Shown here: piece by piece, positions 47,341 through 55,405 of the stretch
Position numbering within the stretch: the first letter of the stretch is position 1
How the letters are laid out: each line of letters starts with the position of its first letter
NCBI GenBank assembly: GCA_017744735.1
Contig: JAGIAR010000009.1
Coordinates: 1-64,000 of the forward strand
From: Novosphingobium sp.
GTDB lineage: Bacteria > Pseudomonadota > Alphaproteobacteria > Sphingomonadales > Sphingomonadaceae
DNA: 64,000 nucleotides
Direction: 5' to 3'
Notes under the pieces: generated by a model
The model's input: the letters and a program-made list of their open reading frames with translations, nothing else
Databases searched by the model: none
What the model was told of the DNA's origin: nothing
Made by a program: the position numbers and the translations under genes

Positions 47341-48945
47341 ATGAGCCTGGTCAAGAACGTCGGCACGATCGGCGGATTGACCGCCGTAAGCCGCGTGTTC
47401 GGCTTCATCCGCGACATGCTGTTCGCGCGGCTGTTCGGAGCGGGGCTGGCGGCCGACGCCTTCCAACTCGCCTTCACCCTGCCCAACACCTTCCGCCGGC
47501 TGTTCGCCGAAGGGGCCTTCTCGGTCGCCTTCGTGCCGATGTACGGCAAGAAGCTGCACAATCCCGAAGATGGGCACGACGGAGAGCGCGAAGCCGGAAT
47601 CTTCGCCAACGACGTGCTGTCGGTGTTCGTCTGGGTGCTGTTCGGCTTCTCGGTGCTGTGCATCCTCGGGATGGAAGGGATCGTCTGGCTGCTCGCGCGC
47701 GAATACCAGCAGGTGCCGGGCAAGTTCGAACTGTCGGTCACGCTCGCGCGGATCACCTTCCCCTATCTCGGACTGGTCAGCGTGGTCGCGCTGCTCTCGG
47801 GCATCCTCAACACCCGCTCGCGCTTCGGGCCGGGCGCGGTCGCGCCGGTGCTGTTCAACTTCGCGCTGATCGGCGGCCTGCTGTGGGGCTGGTATTTCGA
47901 CTATTCCGACCGGATGAAGGCCTTCGCCCAAAGCTGGGCGCTGCCGGTCGCCGGCATCCTCCAGCTCGTGTTCCTGCTGTGGTCGCTCAGGCGCGCCGGC
48001 GTCGGCCTGACGATCCACTGGCCGCGGATGACGCCCGACACGAAGGTGCTGCTGTGGCGGATATTCCCGGCGACCTTCGGCGCCGGAATCTACCAGATCA
48101 GCCAGTTGGCCGACACCTTCTTCGCCACCAGCCTGCCGCAAGGCTCGCTGACCCTGCTCAAGATGGGCGACCGGCTGAACCAGATGCCGCTCGGCATCGT
48201 CGGCATCGCGCTGGGCACCGCGATCCTGCCGGCGCTCTCGCGCCATATCGCCGGCGGCGACCAGGCCGGCGCCGCCCGGTTGCAGGGCCGCGCGATCGAG
48301 CTGGCGACGTTGCTGACCCTGCCCGCCGCCGCCGCGCTGGCGGTCTGCGCCCCGGCCTTCGTCAACGCCTTCTTCGTCGGCGGCAAGTTCACCGCGCACG
48401 ACGGCGCGATCATGACCAGCATCGTGGTGGCGCTGGTCTGCGGCCTGCCGTCCTACGTGCTGGTGAAGGTGCTCGAGCCGGGTTATTTCTCGCGCGGGGA
48501 CACCCGCACGCCGGTGGTCACGGCCGGCTCGGCGCTGGCGTTCAACATCTTCCTCAACCTCGCGGTCGTCCGGCCCTTCGGGATCGTCGGCCTGGCCGCC
48601 GCGACCGCCTGCTCGGCCAGCCTCAACTGCCTGCTGCTCTACGGCAATCTCCACCGCAGGAACCACTTCCGCTTCGGCCTGCCGCTCGCGGGCCGGATTC
48701 TGCGCCAGGCGCTCGCCGCAGGCGTAATGGCGGTCGCGCTCCATTTCCTGCTGCATGCGACGATGCCGTGGTATTCGGGCACGGTCGGCAGCAAGATCGG
48801 CGGGATCGTGTTGCTGGTGGGCGTGGGGCTGGCGGTCTACGGCCTCGCCGCATTCCTGCTGCGTGCCTTCGACGAGGAAGATATGCGGATGCTCCGCCGC
48901 CGCCGGGCGAAGCCGTCGATCGACGACGAGATTCCGGGCTTCTAA
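47341..48945 (+). CDS. murJ: Lipid II flippase MurJ (MviN)
   Basis: The 534-residue protein has fourteen helices in the MOP fold. Signatures include TAVSRVFGFIRDMLFARLFG (about 13-32, with conserved Arg), ALPNTFRRLFAEGAFSVAFV-like segment (as LPNTFRRLFAEGAFS), HWPRMTPDTKVLLWRIFPA and TAILPALSRHIAGGDQ. It flips lipid II to the periplasmic face for peptidoglycan synthesis. Probably co-transcribed with secB. Confidence 0.95.
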   Translation: MSLVKNVGTIGGLTAVSRVFGFIRDMLFARLFGAGLAADAFQLAFTLPNTFRRLFAEGAFSVAFVPMYGKKLHNPEDGHDGEREAGIFANDVLSVFVWVLFGFSVLCILGMEGIVWLLAREYQQVPGKFELSVTLARITFPYLGLVSVVALLSGILNTRSRFGPGAVAPVLFNFALIGGLLWGWYFDYSDRMKAFAQSWALPVAGILQLVFLLWSLRRAGVGLTIHWPRMTPDTKVLLWRIFPATFGAGIYQISQLADTFFATSLPQGSLTLLKMGDRLNQMPLGIVGIALGTAILPALSRHIAGGDQAGAARLQGRAIELATLLTLPAAAALAVCAPAFVNAFFVGGKFTAHDGAIMTSIVVALVCGLPSYVLVKVLEPGYFSRGDTRTPVVTAGSALAFNIFLNLAVVRPFGIVGLAAATACSASLNCLLLYGNLHRRNHFRFGLPLAGRILRQALAAGVMAVALHFLLHATMPWYSGTVGSKIGGIVLLVGVGLAVYGLAAFLLRAFDEEDMRMLRRRRAKPSIDDEIPGF

Positions 48946-49135
48946 CCCCTTCCCCGCAGCGCCGGTTTTGGCTATGCGGCGGCCCATGGAACGGTACTCG
49001 AACGTCATGACCTGCTTGGGCCGGGCGGCCTGGCGATGGCGTGCGGGCTCGCGCTTTACGCGCTGAACCCCACAACCCGCCGTCCGCTTGCCGCGGGCGG
49101 ACCATCGAATTCCATCTTCAAGAAAGACTGAACCT

Positions 49136-50194
49136 ATGCGCGTCGTTTCCGGCATCCAGCCCACCGGCCAGCTTCATCTCGGCAATTACCTGGGCGCGAT
49201 CCGCAACTGGGTCCGCATGCAGGACGCGATGGAGGAAGCCAATCGCGCTCAAGTAGCCGCAGGCGGTAGCGCACCGGGGAACCAGTGCCTGTTCTTCCTT
49301 GCCGACCTCCACGCGATCTCGATGCCGCACGTCCCGGCAGAGCTGCACGCGGCCACGCTCGAGATGGCGGCCGCCCTCGTCGCCTGCGGGATCGATCCCG
49401 ACCGGTCGATCCTGTTCAACCAGGCGCAGGTCCCGGCCCATTGCGAGCTGCAATGGCTGCTCAACGGCACCGCGCGGATGGGCTGGCTGAACCGCATGAC
49501 CCAGTTCAAGGACAAGTCGGGCAAGAACCGCGAAGGCGCCAGCATCGCGCTGTTCACCTATCCGGTGCTGCAGGCGGCCGACGTGCTGCTGTACCAGGCG
49601 ACCCACGTCCCGGTGGGCGAGGACCAGAAGCAGCACCTCGAAATGGCGCGCGACATCGCCCAGAAGTTCAACAACGATTTCGGGAACGGCGAGGAAGTCT
49701 TCACCCTGCCCGAGCCGATCACCCCGCCCGACGCGGCGCGGATCATGAGCCTGCGCGACGGCACGGCGAAGATGTCGAAGTCCGACCCGTCGGACATGAG
49801 CCGGATCAACCTGACCGACGATGCCGATGCGATCATGGCCAAGGTCAAGAAGGCCAAGACCGATCCCGAGCCGCTGCCGGGCGAGGTCGAAGGGCTGCAG
49901 GGCCGGCCCGAGGCACTGAACCTCGTGTCGATCTACGCCGCGGTCGAAGGCTCGAGCCCCGACAAGGTGCTCGCGCAATTCGGCGGCCAGGGCTTCGGCG
50001 CGTTCAAGCCGGCGCTGGGCGAGCTGCTGGTCGAAACGCTGAGCCCGCTTTCGGCCCGCTTCGTCGAGCTCAGGCAGGACCGTGAGGAACTCGACGCGAT
50101 CCTCGCCAAGGGGGCATTGAAGGCCCGCGATCTTGCCGGGCCGACACTCGATGCGGCGTATAATGCGCTCGGCCTGGTGCGCGGGGCGCGCTGA
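49136..50194 (+). CDS. trpS: Tryptophanyl-tRNA synthetase
   Basis: The 352-residue class I synthetase charges tRNA-Trp. The HIGH-like motif is PTGQLHLGNYLG (about 8-19) and the KMSKS motif is exact (GTAKMSKSDPSDMSR). The N-terminal RVVSGIQPTGQ is typical. ATG 49136 was chosen because homologues begin MRVVSG. The gene is followed by an 11-base stem that may terminate transcription. Confidence 0.97.
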   Translation: MRVVSGIQPTGQLHLGNYLGAIRNWVRMQDAMEEANRAQVAAGGSAPGNQCLFFLADLHAISMPHVPAELHAATLEMAAALVACGIDPDRSILFNQAQVPAHCELQWLLNGTARMGWLNRMTQFKDKSGKNREGASIALFTYPVLQAADVLLYQATHVPVGEDQKQHLEMARDIAQKFNNDFGNGEEVFTLPEPITPPDAARIMSLRDGTAKMSKSDPSDMSRINLTDDADAIMAKVKKAKTDPEPLPGEVEGLQGRPEALNLVSIYAAVEGSSPDKVLAQFGGQGFGAFKPALGELLVETLSPLSARFVELRQDREELDAILAKGALKARDLAGPTLDAAYNALGLVRGAR

Positions 50195-50208
50195 ACCGGA
50201 ACCCGAAG

Positions 50209-50240
50209 GGTGCCGCTCCGTTCGTCGATGGAGCGGCACC
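50209..50240 (+). terminator. Stem-loop after trpS
   Basis: GGTGCCGCTCC (50209-50219) pairs perfectly with GGAGCGGCACC (50230-50240) around a ten-base loop. There is no T tract after it, so it may stop transcription only with Rho or protect the trpS 3' end. Confidence 0.55.
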
Positions 50241-50324
50241 ATTCAAGGCCTATTCACCACGACTCCGTCAGGATAGTGTCGCTGCGGGTGCGAGTGCGCC
50301 GTGGGGCGCGGCCGGAGATTCGAC

Positions 50325-50987
50325 ATGACGAGCAAAATCAAGAACATCGGGCGGTCGCTGAAGCTGGCGGCAGTCCCCCTGATGCTGGCGGCGCTGGCCG
50401 CCTGCACCACCGGTTTCAACGCCGACGTTTCGCGCTTCCAGAGCCAGCTTCCGGCGCCAGACGGCCAGACCTTCGCGGTGGTCGCCGACGATCCCAAGCT
50501 CGCCGGGGGCCTGGAGTTCTCGCAATATGCGCAGCTGGTCGACGCGCAGATGGAGAAGCTCGGCTATCACGAGGCTTCGCCCAATTCGGCGACCCTGCTG
50601 GTGCGCTTCGACTACGGCGTCGACAACGGCCGCGAACGCACGACCGGCTTTTCCCGCGATCCCTTCTGGTCGCCGTGGTACGGCGGCTACTGGGGCCCGC
50701 GCCGCGGGTTCTACCGCGGGCGCCTGTGGGGCTACGGCTGGTACGACCCGTTCTTCGACAACGATTATGACACGGTGACGATCTACACCAGCGGCATCGA
50801 CCTCAAGATCGACCGCGCGGCGGACGGCAAGCGCCTGTTCGAAGGCAAGGCCGAGGCGGCCTCGACCTCGAAGAGCTTGCCCTATCTCGTGCCGAACCTG
50901 GTCGAGGCGATGTTCACCGACTTCCCCGGCAATTCGGGCGAGACGGTGCGGATCACGGTCGCGCCGGAGAACGCCAAGAAGCACTGA
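50325..50987 (+). CDS. DUF4136-like lipoprotein
   Basis: The 220-residue protein has a lipoprotein signal (LMLAALAAC, Cys about 26) and a mature domain with SRFQSQLPAPDGQTFAVVAD, LVRFDYGVDNGRERTTGFSR and Trp/Tyr/Gly-rich PWYGGYWGPRRGFYRG, then DTVTIYTSGIDLKIDRAADG. DUF4136 lipoproteins are outer-membrane-attached proteins of unknown role. A GGAG site precedes ATG 50325. A strong terminator follows. Confidence 0.85.
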   Translation: MTSKIKNIGRSLKLAAVPLMLAALAACTTGFNADVSRFQSQLPAPDGQTFAVVADDPKLAGGLEFSQYAQLVDAQMEKLGYHEASPNSATLLVRFDYGVDNGRERTTGFSRDPFWSPWYGGYWGPRRGFYRGRLWGYGWYDPFFDNDYDTVTIYTSGIDLKIDRAADGKRLFEGKAEAASTSKSLPYLVPNLVEAMFTDFPGNSGETVRITVAPENAKKH

Positions 50988-51016
50988 TCGCCGGCGGCCG
51001 CAGGCGATTCGCGAAA

Positions 51017-51041
51017 GGCGGGCCCTGCGGCCCGCCTTTTT
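51017..51041 (+). terminator. Rho-independent terminator after the DUF4136 gene
   Basis: GGCGGGCC-CTGC-GGCCCGCC followed by TTTTT is a textbook intrinsic terminator, about 30 bases past the stop codon. This is the clearest terminator in the window besides that after rpsT. Confidence 0.92.
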
Positions 51042-51220
51042 GCCTTCCATTTTGCATCGCAGCATAATCGTTCCCTCCGACGGGACGAACGGAGCCGCGG
51101 GTGCGGCGCGCGCCCGCCCCGCGGGGTGCCATGCGCGGGGCGATCCCCTATCCATGTCCCGGACATTCCTTGGACGGGATCGATACATTGCAGCGACTGG
51201 AACGGAAGCCCGGCTTCCGC

Positions 51221-51784
51221 ATGGGGAATTTTTGCAACGCCGCAGCGCTGCGCTTCCTTGCCTTCTTTGCCTTGGCGCTCGGCATCGCGATGCCCGCCCA
51301 GGCCCGCCTCCAATGCGTGCCCTATGCCCGCGCGGAATCGGGGATCGACATCCACGGCAACGCCAAGACCTGGTGGGCGCAGGCTGACGGCCGCTACGCC
51401 CGCGGGCAGGAGCCGAAGGTCGGCGCGGTGCTGAACTTCCGCCCCACCGGCGCGATGCCGCAAGGCCATGTCGCGGTGGTCAGCAAGATCATCGATGCGC
51501 GCACGATCGAACTCGATCATGCCAACTGGTCGCGCCCCGGCATGATCGAGCACGACGCGCTGGCGGTGGACGTGTCCGAAAAGGGCGACTGGAGCGTGGT
51601 GCGCGTGTGGTACGCGCCGAGCGGCTCGCTGGGCGAGCGCGAGAACCCGACCTTCGGCTTCATCTACGGCGACGCGGAGACCGCGCCGGTCTTGGCGCAA
51701 GGCTCTGGCGGCAGCGGCGAACTCGCCACCGCTCGCACGATGGCCTTCGCCGCCCCGCTCGGCACCGGGGCGCAAGGCCTCTAG
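51221..51784 (+). CDS. CHAP-domain exported peptidase/amidase
   Basis: The 187-residue protein (ATG 51221; longer starts exist) has a signal peptide (FLAFFALALGIAMPAQA, cleavage about 29) and a CHAP domain with Cys in LQCVPYARAESGI and His in GAMPQGHVAVVSK, plus ELDHANWSRPG, the expected acid/Asn region. CHAP enzymes cleave peptidoglycan cross-bridges or amides. Ribosome site weak, so the exact start is uncertain. No second domain follows. Confidence 0.85.
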   Translation: MGNFCNAAALRFLAFFALALGIAMPAQARLQCVPYARAESGIDIHGNAKTWWAQADGRYARGQEPKVGAVLNFRPTGAMPQGHVAVVSKIIDARTIELDHANWSRPGMIEHDALAVDVSEKGDWSVVRVWYAPSGSLGERENPTFGFIYGDAETAPVLAQGSGGSGELATARTMAFAAPLGTGAQGL

Positions 51785-51925
51785 ACCCGCGAGCCAGGCC
51801 ATCCCCGGCGGCGCGAAGCGGCAGCTGCGGCGAGGTTCGCCCTGCGCCGCTCCCGGCGCGCGCTTTACGCTTTGTCAATAGCGGCCACATTAGCCTTCGA
51901 CCGCTGTTGAATTGGGGATGCCTCA

Positions 51926-53536
51926 ATGCCCTTGAGCCGGGCACGTTTGAAATCGGCTGCCAGACGCGACGTCTTCGCGATGCTGGCGTTCGCGTCGATC
52001 GCCTTCGCAGCGCTCGTCCGATTCAATGTGTTCGAGCTCATCGTGACCTTTTCCGCCCGACACGAAGCCTGGCAGCTCGACGAACTCCTGGCGCTGGCGA
52101 TGGTTCTTCTGCCGGCGTTCGCGATCTATGCCTGGCGGCGGCAGCGCGATGCGACCAGCGAGTTGACGCTCCGCGTCGAGGCGGAATTGCAGGCCGAAAC
52201 CCTGGCAATGCACGATGCCCTGACAGGCCTGCCCAACCGGCGGCACTTTCGCGAGTGCATCGCCAAGGCCGTGCGGGACGCAACCGATCTGCCTTTCGCC
52301 TTGCTGCTGATCGATCTCAACCGCTTCAAGAACATCAACGAAGGGCACGGGCACAATGCGGGCGACCAGCTGATCGTTGCCGCCGCCCGGCGGCTGGAGC
52401 AGGTCGCCGGCGCGGGCGCCAAGCTCGGCCGGCTGGGAGGCAAAGAATTCGCGATCCTGCTGCGCGGATTCGAAGACGAGAGCGAGCTGGTCGGCAAGGT
52501 CGCGGCGATCTCGCGAAGTTTCGAGCAGCCCTTCGCGCTCGAAGCCGGAATGCTCAAGATAAGCGCCAGCATCGGCGCTACCTATGCCCACGGAAAGAGC
52601 CTTACTCGGCATCTCGTCCTGGCGCAGACCCAGGCCGCGCTGGCGCGCAGCAAGGCGCGCAAGCAGAACGGGTTTTGCTTTTTCGAACCCGGCATGGAAG
52701 CGGTCGCGCTGCGGCGCGCCCAGATCGAGAGCAAGCTTGGCGCCGCGATCGCCGAGCAGCGGATCAAACCCTACTTCCAGCCGATCGTCCGGCTCGCGCA
52801 CGGGTCGACCGTCGGGTTCGAGGTCCTGGCGCGCTGGCATGCAGACGAGGGCAGCCATACCCAGGTCCACCTGCCCGACGATTTCATTCCGGCGGCCGAG
52901 GATGCCGGGCTGATCGGCGATCTCTATTACTGCATATTGCAACAGGCGGCGCGGGCCGCGCGCGGCTGGTCCGCGGACCTGTTCTTTGCGATCAACGTCT
53001 CGCCGCGGCAATTCCACGACGAATGGCTGGTGCAGCGCACGCTCAAGATCCTTACCGAGGAAGGGATCGCGCCGGGCCGCCTCGAGATCGAAATTACCGA
53101 GACCGCGCTGATGGAGGACATGCGACGCGCCCAGCGCGCGATCGCCGCCTTCAAGTCGCAGGGCATCAAGGTAGCGCTGGACGACTTCGGCACCGGCTAT
53201 TCCTCGCTCGTCCATCTGCGCGAACTGGCAATCGACAAGCTCAAGATCGATCGCTCGTTCATCCAGGATCTCGACAGCAGCGAGACGTCGCAAAAGATCG
53301 TCGGCACGATCTGTGCCCTCGCGCACAGCCTGGGCGCGTCGGTCACCGCAGAAGGGATCGATTCACTCGCCAAGTTCGGGCAGGCACGCGAATTCGGCTG
53401 CGACCTGGGTCAAGGCTATCTGTTCGGAGCGCCGACGGAGCAGCCGGCCAGCCTGTTCGCAGAACGGACGAACGAGCCTCAGGCCGCCTTGCGCGGCACG
53501 CAGGCACCGCGCAGGCGTGCCAGAACGGGCTCGTAG
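51926..53536 (+). CDS. GGDEF-EAL protein with degenerate GGDEF (c-di-GMP phosphodiesterase)
   Basis: The 536-residue protein has two N-terminal helices (FAMLAFASIAFAALVRF-like; LAMVLLPAFAIYAWRR), a GGDEF domain whose active-site loop reads GGKEF (LGRLGGKEFAILL, about 170) and so is probably not a cyclase, then a full EAL domain: EVLARW in place of EAL (about 298), NVSPRQF, EITETALM, DDFGTGYSSL, KIDRSFI and AEGID. The EAL side should hydrolyse c-di-GMP; the broken GGDEF may sense GTP. Its 3' end overlaps a convergent PilZ gene by 58 bases. Confidence 0.92.
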   Translation: MPLSRARLKSAARRDVFAMLAFASIAFAALVRFNVFELIVTFSARHEAWQLDELLALAMVLLPAFAIYAWRRQRDATSELTLRVEAELQAETLAMHDALTGLPNRRHFRECIAKAVRDATDLPFALLLIDLNRFKNINEGHGHNAGDQLIVAAARRLEQVAGAGAKLGRLGGKEFAILLRGFEDESELVGKVAAISRSFEQPFALEAGMLKISASIGATYAHGKSLTRHLVLAQTQAALARSKARKQNGFCFFEPGMEAVALRRAQIESKLGAAIAEQRIKPYFQPIVRLAHGSTVGFEVLARWHADEGSHTQVHLPDDFIPAAEDAGLIGDLYYCILQQAARAARGWSADLFFAINVSPRQFHDEWLVQRTLKILTEEGIAPGRLEIEITETALMEDMRRAQRAIAAFKSQGIKVALDDFGTGYSSLVHLRELAIDKLKIDRSFIQDLDSSETSQKIVGTICALAHSLGASVTAEGIDSLAKFGQAREFGCDLGQGYLFGAPTEQPASLFAERTNEPQAALRGTQAPRRRARTGS

Positions 53537-53784
53537 AGCAGTTCCTCGAACATGATCCCGGCGCGCTCGTCCTCGATCCAGATCACGCTCGCGGGCATGT
53601 AGGTAAGGCCTTCCAGCTTCACCAGCACGCGGTCGTCGACCCGCGCGGTCCAGGCACGGCGATCGACCATGCAGCCGATCGGCGAGAGGTCGAGAACCTC
53701 GAGCTCGACTACCCCGCCCGTGCGCGACGAGCGGCATTTGGCCATGAGCGGCTTGGTCTGATCAGGGGTGCCCGTTTGCGCCAT
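53479..53784 (-). CDS. PilZ-domain protein
   Basis: The 101-residue protein has a short N-terminus with CRSSRTG (the R-x-x-x-R-type motif) followed by ELEVLDLSPIGCMVDRRA, where D-L-S-P-I-G matches the (D/N)-x-S-x-x-G motif of PilZ, then MPASVIWIEDERAGIMFEEL. PilZ domains bind c-di-GMP; the RxxxR here is weak, so binding is likely but not certain. It is convergent with and overlaps the end of the GGDEF-EAL gene by 58 bases, a striking pairing of synthesis/turnover and receptor genes. Confidence 0.85.
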   Translation of the reverse strand: MAQTGTPDQTKPLMAKCRSSRTGGVVELEVLDLSPIGCMVDRRAWTARVDDRVLVKLEGLTYMPASVIWIEDERAGIMFEELLYEPVLARLRGACVPRKAA

Positions 53785-53912
53785 CGCAACGTCTCGCTAT
53801 CTTCATGCAGCGCCGCAGAGGCTGTGGGCTGCCCCTGACCCCAGGCACACCCGCTCTTGCAGCGCCAACATCCTATGACGAAGCTTCATCAGCAAAGCGC
53901 TTAGAGACGGGG

Positions 53913-53928
53913 CTAATTTGAGGTTAAC
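53913..53928 (+). promoter_or_regulatory. Possible CtrA-type box between PilZ and TonB-C genes
   Basis: CTAA-(N7)-TTAAC fits the alphaproteobacterial CtrA consensus TTAA-N7-TTAAC with one mismatch. It lies in the 240-base gap between the divergent PilZ gene and the TonB C-terminal protein gene, so either could be a cell-cycle target. This is pattern matching only. Confidence 0.35.
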
Positions 53929-54024
53929 GCGGGCGTAAACCCCGGCGACTCCGGCGCGCACAGCAGTTTCGGCCGGCCCGTATTGCGCTGGCGAGACAAG
54001 AACGTCATGGTCGCAGGGGGAGAA

Positions 54025-54933
54025 ATGCCGAAGATGCGATCGTTCAAGTTTGCCGCGTGCGCGGGCTCCGTGGCGGTGCTCGCAGCTGCGGGGTCCGCGG
54101 CTTTCGCCCAGTCCCCGGACCTTCTGCCGACCGGCCCGTGGGAGCTGAATCAGGCCGCCGAGAGCTGCTACATCACGCGCGATTTCACCGGAGGCGGGCG
54201 GAGCTTCCGGCTGCGCATCCAATCCTATGGTGAGGAAACGCCGTATCACGTGGCGCTGATCGGCGATGGGGTGCCGGTGCGCAACCAGCGCAGTGAAGCG
54301 GTGAAATTCAGGTTCGGCCCGATCGATGACGATGGCACTGCGTTAGGCCTGCTGGGCCAAGCCGCCGACGGCAGACCCATGATTACCGTGGCCGGCTACC
54401 CCGCGCGGCCGACCAACCTCATCGGATGGATCTACACCGGTGCGGAAAGATTCGTCCGGTTCGGCGAGCCGGTGGAGGCCGATGCGGAGACGCTTGCGGT
54501 AGAAACGGAGGGCATGGACCCTGTGACCCTGCGCATCGCGCCGATGGCGGCCGAGCTGGACCTGCTCGACGATTGCACCCGCACCCTCGAGCAGAAATGG
54601 CAGGCCGCCGCGACCGGTGGAAGCGCGGACCAGCCGGTCAGCGCACCGCAATTGCTCAACCCGCAGGACACCAACTGGCACACGAAATATCCCGAGAACC
54701 TCCTGCTCAACCGTATCAGCGGGCTGGTGGACATCCGGATGACGGTCGATGCGCAGGGCCGCGCACACGATTGCGTCGTCCAGTCCTCGCTCTGGGCAAA
54801 GCAGCTCGGCGAGGTCGCCTGCGCCAATTTCGAGCGCTGGCGTCATTTCGAGCCAGCCAAGGATGCCGCGGGCAAGCCGGTGGCGGCGCTGTACCGGACG
54901 TCGATCCTCTACGCGATCTACGCCTGGAGCTGA
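54025..54933 (+). CDS. Exported protein with a TonB C-terminal-like domain
   Basis: The 302-residue protein (ATG 54025; 54034 and 54007 are also in frame) has a signal peptide (FAACAGSVAVLAAAGSAAFA), a beta-rich middle (GPWELNQAAESCYITRDFTG) and a C-terminal domain with NRISGLVDIRMTVDAQGRA and FERWRHFEPAKDAAGKPV, the pattern of TonB C-terminal/energy-transducer domains (here without a long Pro-rich spacer). It may act in the periplasm with receptors, but this is inference. GGGGGAG lies just upstream. It ends one base from the convergent dut stop. Confidence 0.75.
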   Translation: MPKMRSFKFAACAGSVAVLAAAGSAAFAQSPDLLPTGPWELNQAAESCYITRDFTGGGRSFRLRIQSYGEETPYHVALIGDGVPVRNQRSEAVKFRFGPIDDDGTALGLLGQAADGRPMITVAGYPARPTNLIGWIYTGAERFVRFGEPVEADAETLAVETEGMDPVTLRIAPMAAELDLLDDCTRTLEQKWQAAATGGSADQPVSAPQLLNPQDTNWHTKYPENLLLNRISGLVDIRMTVDAQGRAHDCVVQSSLWAKQLGEVACANFERWRHFEPAKDAAGKPVAALYRTSILYAIYAWS

Positions 54934-54934
54934 T

Positions 54935-55405
54935 TCAGCCCTTCAGGTTGACCACCCCGCCGGTCGAGCCGAAGCCGCCCGCGCCGCGCGCGGTTTCGTC
55001 GAGCTCCTCGACCAGCGCCCACTCGGCCCGGGTCACCGGCGCGAGCACCAGCTGCGCGATGCGGTCGCCGCGGTGGATCGCGAAGGGTTCCGCGCCATGG
55101 TTGATCATGATGATCCTGAGCTCGCCGCGATAATCCGAATCGATCGTGCCGGGGGTGTTGGGCAGGCTGATCCCGTGCTTGAGCGCAAGGCCGGAGCGGG
55201 GGCGGACCTGGATCTCGTAGCCTTCGGGGATCGCCAGCGCGAAGCCGGTCGCCACCGCATGCCGCCCGCCCGGCGCCAGCGTCACCTCCTCGGCCGCGAG
55301 CACGTCCGCTCCCGCGGCACCGACGGTGGCATAGAGTGGAAGGTCGAGCCCCTCGCCATGTTCCAGCCGCTTGATCCGCACCGGAACATCATTTCTCGAG
55401 GGCAT
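54935..55405 (-). CDS. dut: dUTP diphosphatase
   Basis: The 156-residue trimeric enzyme hydrolyses dUTP to dUMP. The five motifs are present: [44 protein letters not shown] and the C-terminal [14 protein letters not shown] 55405 was chosen over an in-frame TTG at 55411; it overlaps the end of coaBC by 17 bases. This dut-coaBC order is usual near alphaproteobacterial replication genes. Confidence 0.96.
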   Translation of the reverse strand: MPSRNDVPVRIKRLEHGEGLDLPLYATVGAAGADVLAAEEVTLAPGGRHAVATGFALAIPEGYEIQVRPRSGLALKHGISLPNTPGTIDSDYRGELRIIMINHGAEPFAIHRGDRIAQLVLAPVTRAEWALVEELDETARGAGGFGSTGGVVNLKG

